DNA of 64,000 bases, from positions 2,976,001 to 3,040,000 of the forward strand of contig CP053169.1 in NCBI GenBank assembly GCA_014607495.2. Reading direction: 5' to 3'. The notes under the pieces are model-generated. The model was not told where the DNA came from. It was given only the letters and a program-made list of their open reading frames with translations, and ran no database searches. The translations under genes were made by a program, and so were the position numbers. This document shows positions 1-9,100 of this stretch, piece by piece (position 1 is the stretch's first letter; every line of letters starts with the position of its first letter). Source of the stretch: Carposina sasakii (lineage: Eukaryota > Arthropoda > Insecta > Lepidoptera > Carposinidae).

Positions 1-1
1 T

Positions 2-926
2 ATACTTATCTTTAGTAAAAATACACCCGAGAAGATAAAACTAAAGGAAGATTTAATGACCAAGTTTGAAATGAAAGATCTTGGACAAGCTACACATGTT
101 TTAGGAATGCGAGTACGTCAAGAAAAATAATAAGATTACTCTTGATCAGAAAACTTACATACAGAAGGTATTAGAAAAATTTAATATGGTAGACTGCAAG
201 CCTGTAAGTACACCTTTAGAATGCGGCATGAAACTGGAAAAGGGTGATCAAACTGATGTCGACTCTAAGTACAGAAGTCTAGTTGGATGTATTATGTATA
301 TAGCAGTATGCACCAGACCTGACATTGCGCATGCAGCAAGCTTGTTGAGCCAGTTCAATAATTGTTATTCTGATGTACATTGGAAAGTCGCTAAGCGAGT
401 CTTAAGATATTTAAAGGGGACTATGGATTATAATATTGTATACGAGAAATCTTCACCAACTGTTGTTGGATATGTGGATGCAGACTGGGCATCTAATCAG
501 TTGGACAGACGTTCGTACACCGGCTACGTATTCACAATAGGTAGATCTGCCGTGTCTTGGGAGAGCCGTAAACAGAGGACAGTAGCTCTTTCAAGTACAG
601 AAGCAGAATACATGGCTTTATGTGAAGGAGCCAAAGAAGCTTATTTTCTTAGAACTTTTATACATGAGTGTTTAGGTAAATACTTAGCTGTAACTTTGTA
701 TAATGATAGTCAGTCAGCGCAGAGAATCTGTAATAACCAAACTAATTATCGCCGTAGTAAACATATTGACATAAGGCACCATTACGTTAGACAGATTGTG
801 ACTGACAAGATTATAAAATTAGAATATTTACCTACTGAACAAATGCCAGCAGATGTGTTAACTAAAAGCTTGAGTAAAGATAAGCATTGTAGTTGTGTTT
901 CAAATCTAGGCTTACAAGTTGTTTAG
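2..926 (+). pseudogene. Copia-type retrotransposon pol, 3' end (RT tail and RNase H)
   Basis: This is the C-terminal part of a Ty1/Copia-family Pol polyprotein, cut off by the left window edge. The first 126 nt encode an RT tail including KFEMKDLG and LGMRV. A one-base excess in an A-run near 123-127 shifts the frame, and a TAA follows at 128-130. The coding then continues in another frame through 186-926. In the 246-residue ORF from 186, the Copia RNase H region shows VDADW (about 97-101), SSTEAEY (136-142), YNDSQSA (172-178) and the C-terminal MPADVLTKSL (220-229). The catalytic Asp/Glu/Asp set is present. The frameshift makes this copy non-functional. It is oriented against HDAC3 and lies beyond its second exon. 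Confidence 0.92.
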
Positions 927-990
927 CTTATAGATTTTATTACACGTTTTAATTGTTTTATGTTATAAAGTTGTTTGGTTTACGGGCAGG

Positions 991-1205
991 TGTTGGAATT
1001 GTATAAACCAAACTTTATAGACAGTTTATGATAGATGTTTGATAGAATATACAATTAATAAGCTTGGATTGAATTTATAAAGAGCAATTTATTATGAACG
1101 AAACAGTCACAGAAAAGTCAGTAATCAGAGAGAGTACAGAGCAGGCAGAAAAATAAAACATCTATCATAAACTGTCTATAAAGTTTGGTTTATACAATTC
1201 CAACA
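991..1205 (+). repeat. Probable Copia 3' LTR with 50-bp perfect terminal inverted repeats
   Basis: The block begins TGTTGGAATT and ends AATTCCAACA, starting 65 bp after the pol stop and right after a short G-rich tract (GGGCAGG), as expected for a Copia 3' LTR. Its ends, 991-1040 and 1156-1205, are perfect reverse complements over 50 bp. An AATAAA lies at 1152-1157. No direct repeat flanks the block, which fits an LTR joined to an internal region better than a separate MITE. Confidence 0.7.
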
Positions 1206-1309
1206 ACTTCAATAAAAAATTTACAGTTCTACATTACATATACAGATTGGGAGGTGTGCAGAGAAAAAAAAACTTATATTAAAAATAATAAATTAAGAAA
1301 TGAAAAAAA

Positions 1310-1346
1310 AATCACCCGCGTGAGACTTGAACTCATGACCTCGAAA
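1310..1346 (-). repeat. tRNA-derived SINE fragment (B-box)
   Basis: On the minus strand this reads as a T-arm with a B-box-like GAGTTCAAGTCTC, followed by CGGGTGA and a T-run. It resembles the tRNA-like unit at 22652-22725 but lacks an A-box. Confidence 0.45.
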
Positions 1347-1529
1347 CGATGATGAAAAAAAACTTGATAAATGAGCAAAATTTGATAAATTATAGAAAAC
1401 CCCTATCCCGTATAATACACTTTCTCGCTTAAGACGCGTTTTTAGCTAGGTCCCTGCAAAATCGTCTTAAACAGGTTCCACTGTAATTGTAAATATGGAA
1501 TAAAAGGCTTTTTTTATTATTTATTTATT

Positions 1530-1712
1530 ATAGAATACAGCTGCATCTCTTTCTGTGCATATTATAAATCTATAAGTTAATAGATATGGTATGGGTAGGG
1601 CATTCTCTCAGGGGATGAGCTAGCAACTTGTCACTGATTATTTACATCTGTTCCCGCTATACTACTCGTACATGTGGCTGAGGGATCTCCTTATAATCCT
1701 GCTTTCCTCCAT
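1530..1712 (-). repeat. Repeat family M copy
   Basis: This is a diverged copy of an abundant repeat recognised by GCAACTTGTCACTGAT, ACATCAGCTGCATCTCCTTCC-like and CCCGCTA blocks. Better copies lie at 10455, 31064 and 55052. Confidence 0.6.
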
Positions 1713-1814
1713 TGTGGAAGTGACATCGCTCAACCCTTCTTATAACAGTATCTCTCTTTCACAATAGAAACAATCCTGCTAACTCTCAAAGTAGCAGTAT
1801 TTAGTAAAACTTAC

Positions 1815-2003
1815 CAGAGGGTTCAAATTTCTTGGCATGATGCAGTCCTCCCGACCAGTTAATGGCTATGTCACAAGCATTTGTGTTGAGCTTTATAGCC
1901 CCATCTAACGACGCCCCCGTATACATCGAACAGAAATCAAATAACCCTTCAAATACCGGGCAATCATCACCCACATTATAGTGAAGCAAGTCCTTGGAAT
2001 AGC
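1815..2003 (-). CDS. HDAC3: HDAC3 coding exon 2
   Basis: The acceptor TTTCAG ends at 2004 and the donor GTAAGT starts at 1814. The 189-nt exon encodes [19 protein letters not shown] onward to FEPSG, collinear with class I HDACs. Phases agree with exon 1. Confidence 0.95.
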
Positions 2004-2559
2004 CTGAAATTATAATAGTTAAGAAATGTCCTCTAAGGCAGTTGATGTTAAGAAATATACACTAACTAGTAGATACCTGCAACCTCCTTGCATGACTATA
2101 AATTAACCCTCGTGATTAGCTAGCAACTTATCACTAATCACTTACATCTGCATTTGCTGCATTAAACATGGCTGCAGGCTATTTTACGTGATCCCAGTCT
2201 GGTAACACCACCATGGGGTAACATTTAATAAAATAAAAAAATATGTAGGAGCATTTTATGTATGTAGGTACCTATTTTAAGTTGCTTTCTAGTAAGAAAA
2301 TAACTGCTATGTACTTACTTTGAATATTTTGTGGTGTCACATTCTGAAGGAACTCAATATAGTCCTCACTGTGGAATCGGCACATGTCGTGAGCACTGGC
2401 CCTATACGGCCTGTACACTTGCATCTTCTTGTGGAGTCCATACTTTAGAACCAAGCTGTGAGTCACTGACAACCTGTGAGGTTTCATAGGATGGCCTGGC
2501 CCATAGTGAAAATTACCGACCTCCGTATTATAGAAGTAGGCGACCCGGCGATTGGTCAT
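1815..2559 (-). CDS. HDAC3: Histone deacetylase 3, N-terminal part (two exons, partial)
   Basis: The CDS is join(2559..2319, 2003..1815) and continues off the window. HDAC3 is the zinc-dependent class I lysine deacetylase that works in the nuclear NCoR/SMRT corepressor complex. The 143 residues visible start [20 protein letters not shown] and include [33 protein letters not shown] and [10 protein letters not shown], which are HDAC3-like rather than HDAC1/2-like. Both introns interrupt codons after their first base (phase 1): A|GC rebuilds Ser between exons 1 and 2, and exon 2 ends in the first G of the Gly in FEPSG. The catalytic core (the DIDIHHGDG region) is not in the window. Nothing resembling the next exon is found at 1-1814, so the intron must extend past the Copia relic. 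Confidence 0.95.
2105..2195 (-). repeat. Repeat family M fragment in HDAC3 intron 1
   Basis: It contains the M blocks TAGCTAGCAACTTATCACT and ACATCTGCATTTGCTGCA and lies within the 315-bp first intron of HDAC3 (2004-2318). Confidence 0.5.
2319..2559 (-). CDS. HDAC3: HDAC3 coding exon 1
   Basis: ATG is at 2559-2557 in the context AATTCAATATGACC, matching the usual HDAC3 N-terminus. The donor GTAAGT is at 2318-2313. The exon holds 80 codons plus one base. Confidence 0.95.
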
Positions 2560-2787
2560 ATTGAATTAAAACAAGCCACTAAGCAAATGCTGATATCGGG
2601 TCCACAAACACGTATTCCTTTAAAATTAAAATAACACCAAGAATTAAAGCAATAACTACTAAGCGTTTTGTCAACTGTATGTCGTTTAGCATGCTTAATC
2701 ACCTAAATTTAATTTTTATAATTGTACGCATCACGCATTAATCACAAAAAAAAACACGAACACATTTTTTTTTAAAAATTTTTTTTT
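2560..2787 (-). promoter_or_regulatory. HDAC3 5' flank / probable 5' UTR and promoter
   Basis: This is the 228 bp between the HDAC3 ATG and the foldback repeat. It must contain 5' UTR and probably the start site unless an upstream intron exists. I see no clear TATA box, and the placement is inferred only from position. Confidence 0.35.
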
Positions 2788-3098
2788 GTTTAGTTTATCC
2801 CGAAGGAAAGGCAAGGGGAACTAAGCCCATAAAGCCATTGTCTTTAGTAAATGATTTCTGAATTTATGATGGATGATAATAATGATGATGAATGGAAACG
2901 CCGGGAAAATCCTCAAGAACAAGTGTAAAGTTAGTCAAAATGAAAAATTATTGCAGAAACAACTTACATGGGCCCATGAAGCTGACGTTTCCATTCATCA
3001 TCATCATTATCATCCATCATAAATTCAGAAATCATTTACTAAAGACAACGGCTGTATGGGCTTAGTTCCCCTTGCCTTTCCTTCGGGATAAACTAAAC
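2788..3098. mobile_element. Foldback element with 113-bp inverted arms
   Basis: The arms 2788-2900 and 2986-3098 are inverted copies with about three mismatches. They start GTTTAGTTTATCCCGAAGG and end CCTTCGGGATAAACTAAAC, separated by an 85-bp loop. A T-run precedes and an A-run follows, extending the fold. No clear target duplication is seen, and no transposase is encoded. Confidence 0.85.
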
Positions 3099-4734
3099 AA
3101 ACAAAAAAAAAAAAAGTGGCCGGCCGCCGGCAAACTTTTCTTATTTTGTTGTAATTCCACGTGATTTTTAAAGGCTCAATATATTTTGTACTAACCTGTG
3201 TAAAGGTAAGCAGACTACCAATACATTACATTATAATTTGTGAAGAAGACATCATGGCTTTCACGAAAAACAACCATTAATTTCCATTATCACATGTTAT
3301 TGCCTGCTTATTTTGGATTCACTCTTCGTATCTTAGTCCATGTTACATAATACATGTACTATCTATACACAGCTTTCAACCGTGAACCTAGTTGTCTTGG
3401 GTTAAGCATTTACTTTCTGATTATAGTACCTAGATAGGCAGCTTATATTATATTTAGTTGATCGCATAAAGTACTCACTCACCTAACTTTAAACTACTTA
3501 TCTTTGTATTAGCTTAAGTTACTAAATGAAATAAATTAATTTATTAAAAATATACGTACCTAAAATCAGGTACTTACTACATTTACATTACAGTACATAA
3601 TATACATAGTAGGTACCTTACCTACTTCTGTAGAACATACTTATTGTAAGTACAATAAAGAATTAGAACCATTATTATAATTAAATTATCGGCTACATGG
3701 TACTGGAATTATGGCAAATGCCACATATGGGCTGTAGGTATAGGTACAAAATATATTGTGCTCTGGTTTTGGCTACTATTTATATGTAGTTACCTATGTG
3801 ATTAACAACTGTAAGTTCCAAGTTACCTGTTGATATACTGTTATTATCTAGTTCCAATTGTGTTTATTATTTTATAGTGTATTTAAACATGTTAACCCTC
3901 ATTAAGTACTAGAATGTTACAAAGAGCCTCCAGATTTTTTATCTGCAAACCACTACTAAATAAAACTTAATAACTGTCTATCGGGATATAAAATTGTAAT
4001 AGTGTGATATAATTTTATAACTTAATGATATACTTAACTAAAACCAATCTAGTTTATAATACTTTATTGCACACAGAAAAAAAAAACCAGGAAGTATAGT
4101 TAATAGGTAGTTACACGAAGAAGTGTACAAACATGAGTTCTAAATGAGATTAAAATACAAGTCTCCAAAAGAGTCATATCTACATATTGTTTTTTTTTTC
4201 AATCTTAGTTATTCCAGAGGGCACTTTGCACCACACAACCATAGAGCCCATCATTTATTGCCTGATAAAAAATAAAAAGATAGAGAAAAAAATAGTTTTT
4301 TAAGAGACAGACAATGTAGTCAGTAATAGTCATAATAACATGCACAGTAGTGCTCAGATTCCGCAATGATGTCATGATTCATATTTTATCAACTAACAGC
4401 ATTATTGTGAAAAGATACTCTTCTATATCTTAAGATCAAACGAACAGCAATTCTGTGTTTACCTTATTGTGTGTAGACCTTATTATCCTGCTGATAACTT
4501 CGATAATAAAAGTTGCAGTCTATCACCCAGTCCTGCCTTCCCCTTATTTTAAAAAAGGGCCGTGGTGATTTCCCTGTATCGCGGTTAAATACAGAATTCA
4601 TAGTAACTATGTATGTGCGTTTTAAGCTTCTAGTCCATCCAATCCAAAGATCAGGTCAAGAGTACCCTAAACTGACAAGCATGCATGAAGAATATCATGA
4701 AAGTAGATGAAGCGAAAGAGGTGTGTCAGAATCG
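3099..4734. other. AT-rich intergenic stretch, nothing recognised
   Basis: No coding signal or recognisable repeat is seen apart from scattered GTAGGTACCT-type words and short A/T runs. An ORF at 4513-4710 has no protein-like features. Confidence 0.5.
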
Positions 4735-4800
4735 TAGTAAATGGGGATCCGTGATCTCTGCCTACCACTCCGGGAAAGAGGCGTGATTTTTATGTGTATA
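4735..4800 (+). repeat. Repeat family L tail
   Basis: It contains GATCTCTGCCTACCACTCCG and GGAAAGAGGCGTGAT, then an AT-rich tail. This is the shared 3' tail of family L; other copies are at 17640, 22880, 48840 and 57240. Confidence 0.6.
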
Positions 4801-4814
4801 AATATAAATAAAAA

Positions 4815-5036
4815 TTCACACACTTTACAACACATTGACCTAGTCCCACACTAAGATCCCTAGGATCTTGTGTCGTGGGTACTAAAATACATAGATAAGT
4901 ATATAAACATCCATGACTCGGAAACAAACATTGATAATTATCACATCAATGTTTGCACCTACCGGGATTCGAACTCAGGACCTATGGCGTCGCAGGCAAG
5001 GCCACTACCAACTACACCAATCTGCCGTCGGTGTAT
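4815..5036 (-). repeat. tRNA-derived SINE, family A
   Basis: On the minus strand the head has an A-box-like TGGTGTAGTTGG and a B-box-like GAGTTCGAATCCCGG, then a body with GTACCCACGACACAAGATC. Matching copies are at 30778-31027 and, truncated, at 19695-19815. Confidence 0.75.
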
Positions 5037-5049
5037 GTATACATAGACA

Positions 5050-5310
5050 TCATCATCAGCCTATTGTAGTCCACTGCTGTACGTAGTCCTCCCCCAGAGC
5101 ACGCCACAAGGCTGTGCACTGTCATGGGGGGTATTTGCCCATAGTCACCTCGCTGGGTAGGTGGGTTGGTGTCCGCAGTTTGTATGTTGGACTATGTTCT
5201 CAGCATGGGAGGCGCTGCTGCCCACCTCCCGGAAACCCTTAATCGCCCCATACGATACCCACGGGCAGAAATGGGGTGGTACGAATTCTACTCTGCCGGC
5301 ACCACGCGGC
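5050..5310 (+). repeat. Repeat family B, near full length
   Basis: It begins CATCATCAGCCTATTG, passes through TGGTGTCCGCAGTTTG and CACCTCCCGGAAACCC, and ends CTCTGCCGGCACCACGCGG. This is the commonest repeat in the window, with about a dozen copies in both orientations. ORFs inside it are not genes. Confidence 0.85.
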
Positions 5311-5909
5311 TATTATACATAGCGATCGTAAAATTCCATATGTTTACTACCTACGTCAGCTCCACATTTATATATTATGTGGATTTAGGCTGAAACTCCC
5401 CGAGCAGATTTCACTGGCGGCCGCCCACGACTTCGTTCACGTAAACATTAAATTTCCCATTTTCCTGTTATTTCCCGGTCCCGTGGGAAATAACGGGTTC
5501 CTTTCTTATCGGATGCCTATGTTATATAGGTACAAAGTAACTACACACCCTCCACGTTTAACTATTTCTCTATCTACGATCAGAGGTTTAGGCTTTGCGT
5601 TGATCCGTCTATCACTCACAGGACAAGGCATTTTATTAAAGATCATCATTAGAAAGACATATCTAGAAGTTGTTTGAGAATTACGTTCGGACAATGCAGT
5701 TCAAGCATATAGGTACATATAGGCACATACATAACTGGCAATATTAATATCTGGGATATCTTTATATCTTATCGGTTGTAGTGATTATAAGAATGAATTT
5801 CTCAAGCAACTCTTGCCAGCCTAGCTCATCTCAAAATAAAAAACATATCATTGCGACTCAATCGCTCGCGAAGATAGTGCCTTAGGTCATTACAGACCGG
5901 TTGCATGCT
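5311..5909. other. Intergenic DNA upstream of PEBP gene 1
   Basis: It includes a fragment near 5415-5450 (GCGGCCGCCCACGACTTCG) that matches the CTAG end of family P elements. A 133-codon ORF at 5276-5677 spans this and the end of a B repeat and has no protein features. The 200 bp nearest 5910 probably carry PEBP regulatory DNA. Confidence 0.4.
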
Positions 5910-5916
5910 TATATAA
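5910..5916 (+). promoter_or_regulatory. Possible TATA box of PEBP gene 1
   Basis: TATATAA lies 77 bp before the first in-frame ATG (5993), which would put transcription start near 5940. A tiny upstream ORF (ATG CAT TAC TGA) lies between. This is a sequence match only. Confidence 0.4.
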
Positions 5917-5992
5917 CAGCCCACGCTTGCTTCTAGCTAACATTTACTAACCATCCACACTCGCGTATGCATTACTGAAATAAAGCTTAAAA

Positions 5993-6163
5993 ATGAAGAG
6001 CCTGGCTCGTGTATTTAGATGTGCTGTTGTTTTGTTAATAGCGGATAGCGCTATGGTCAATTTTAGGGTGCTAGCGAGAGCAATGTCGACGGTGGCGAAG
6101 TCATTCGAAGCGCATGGTGTGGTGCCCGATGTTGTCCCCAAGGCGCCGGCAGCGTTGATCACT
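5993..6163 (+). CDS. PEBP gene 1 exon 1
   Basis: It encodes up to 57 residues ending PKAPAALIT, with donor GTGAGT at 6164 (phase 0). Residues from 6083 (27 codons) align one-to-one with exon 1 of the paralogue. The first 90 nt are an optional N-terminal extension. Confidence 0.8.
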
Positions 6164-9100
6164 GTGAGTTTTATTTTTTTACCTATTGCATAGGTTAATC
6201 TAGGCTAGGGTGCAAGTGGCTTCGATTAATACCTTAGGACGCAAAGTCAACCTCACCTGCCCGTGGTGCACCCTGCTTTTTAACGGACGAGGCTCTGACG
6301 CTAAATAGCTTTAAATACTTTTTTAGAATGGCACGGATTCCTATTCGATTCGTTACCGGTCGCTAGATTGTTGTATTTGTGCCCGAAAAGCGGTGGTTGG
6401 CTCACCCCTTACCACGCGGCACGCGGGCCTTAATAACTGGTGAAAAATGGGTGTATAATTTGCACACTTCTGCCCGACCTTTAGAGAATAATGGGCGTGA
6501 CTATATTATGTATGTAGTATGTATTCGGATCTGCAGCCTAAAAGGTTGAATTTACTGGCAATGGGTTTGTATCTCCTCAATCTATTGACATTGTTCATAC
6601 AGCTATGGTTTCGTGACTTCATGAAATAGTAACTTTACGGCCACTTAATGACGACACCCCTTTTCTAGAAAAGCAAAGCTTAACTTAGGTACAGGCACCT
6701 TTGTATAGGTAAGTATTAGCCTCGTGATGGCTATGTCGCCGATGCTTGTTGCCGATTTCAAAACAAAAGCATATCTCCCAAAGTAATAGCGTTTTCATAA
6801 TAAGTTTATTTAACTTTGTTAATGTTTTTCTAATGCTAATACATGGTCCATATTACGTAAGTGTTTTAAGCGGCTATAACAGGTTTCCTAATTTTACACG
6901 AACCCGCGCTTCTATCATCTAACAGAGAACTCGAAAGATATCGAAACTCTTTTATTATACGGTCTCCGAGGTGTGATACAAGGTCTTTGCCTTAAGAAAG
7001 GGTCGACATACCAAGTTACCAATGGGCGCCAAATATTAGAAATATTGTGAAAAACAAGTTGGCATAAAAGGGTATGTGTAATGTAGGATGAAAAATTAAT
7101 TAAGAATTATTTCTGACCGTACCGTACCCAATCGATGTTATTCTTTTCGAAGCTAAATCTGGAATGACCAATGAATGGTGGAACTAAATCGTACAATTTC
7201 CGTTATGTAGGTATACAAAAAATTGTTTTATGTCTATGAGTCTGTCCGCGAGAACTAATTTTGGAATTGATACATTGAACGCCATGTGGCTAGGATATGT
7301 TTTGGAAACACTGTTTTTGAGCTTAGCGGTCAACATGTTATAAAATTTGCCTGTGTCCTTGTCTAACACATTTTAAACGGGCCGATGGACTTGCAAATCA
7401 AGTAGACGGACTGCAAAACAAAACAAATAGGCAAATATTTGATTTTAATACTTGCTAAGTGATAGCAGCACGGTACGGTAATGGCCATTGATATTATACA
7501 TACCCGATGTATTTTAACACTTTTTATGTTACCTTAAAAATAAATGTCTTATTGTAAAAAAAACATGGCGTATTGCTAATTTGACTAAGTTGACAAGCAA
7601 TAATACCTAGGTAGGTGTCATCATCACATTTACAGCCCTGGGAAGTCCACTGTTAGACATAGGCCTCGCCAAAGGGAGGTGTATCTATTAATATGTACCT
7701 AGGTATTGTACCTATCCGTAGATAATTCCCCTAGAGAGGACATAGCTAACGATTTGTGGTTTATGGACATATACAACAATGTTTGATGAGAAAATGAACA
7801 GTTCTATTCACACTCGGACACTTGTTATGGGAATTATAGTTGTTAATGAGGTATTATTAGCGATAACGAGACGAGCTATATCCTATACCTAATTATGTAC
7901 TGAATTGTAAAGCCTGTAATATGACCTGGTTTTTAGTCACAGCTTAGTGCTTATGACCTGGCAATTTATTAATATGTGATTATACTTGCCTAGGTGGTTA
8001 AGTACACTTCTGATAGCGGGTCTACAGTTTTTCATGCCTTTGTGTATCATACATTTCATGTAAGCCCCGTGATGTCTGCTACTTAGATTTTTACGTGCCC
8101 TTGCATAGAGTTGTAACAAAAACGATATAAGGAGAATGTTTTATAAGTAAAGAATTATATTCTTACAGCATTCTCATATTTTCATGAACTACACGTTGGC
8201 ATTTACTATCTGCGCCTATGCTTGACTTCAAGCCTCTATGAGTAACTATATGCGTTTAAATGCAAAATAATATTGGACTTTGCTTATCCTCAAGATTAAC
8301 TCTGCATCATATCGGCGGATGTAATTATCTAATAAAGGCAAATTGAATTATAGAATAGATCTAGATTTTTGTGTCAAAACGTGAAGTAGCCAATTTACTT
8401 TCTGACTCAAACCAGATATAGTCGAGGGTGGTTAAAACTGATATATGCCACTTTACAGGCACTTGTGTGTAGTAAATAATCTACCTGCAATTGTATTAGC
8501 AAGGGAGTTGAATACTTGGCATCTGTATAGGCATTAGGCTCATTTCGGGCGTCTTAATAAATAATTGCTTTTGTATACATATATAATCTAGGTTAGCAAC
8601 AACTTAGAAATATTCACCAACTTTCCATTGTGTGAGACAATAGAGCGTATCCCATACTGTGCACCTATCTATGAAGTTTATTGGTCGACGAATAGTATGA
8701 TTACCATACCTTACACATACACGCAACAGCCTATTGCAGTCCACTGCTGAACGTAGGCCCCTTCCAGGTCACGCTACAAGGCTACTGCCATAAGGGATTT
8801 TGCCCATATTCCCCATGCTGGGCAGGCGTGTTGGTGACCGCAGCATAATTTTTGGACTATGTTGTCAACTATATAGCCTGACCATCTGCCTTTCAGGTTA
8901 AGTACCCAAGCGGAGTAGAGGTCAGTGAAGGAAATGAGCTCACTCCCACAAAAGTCAAGGATGTGCCCTCTGTGTCCTGGGATGCTTCTCCTTCCGAGTT
9001 CTACACCCTGGCTATGACTGGTAAGGACTTATTAATACTTTGTGAGATCACATTTTACCCTTGGTAGGCATAATTTTTATGATGTTTAGAAGGCTTATAA

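Noticed and set aside
5276..5677. 133-codon plus-strand ORF
   Set aside because: It runs through the end of a family B repeat and a family P fragment; the product has no conserved pattern.
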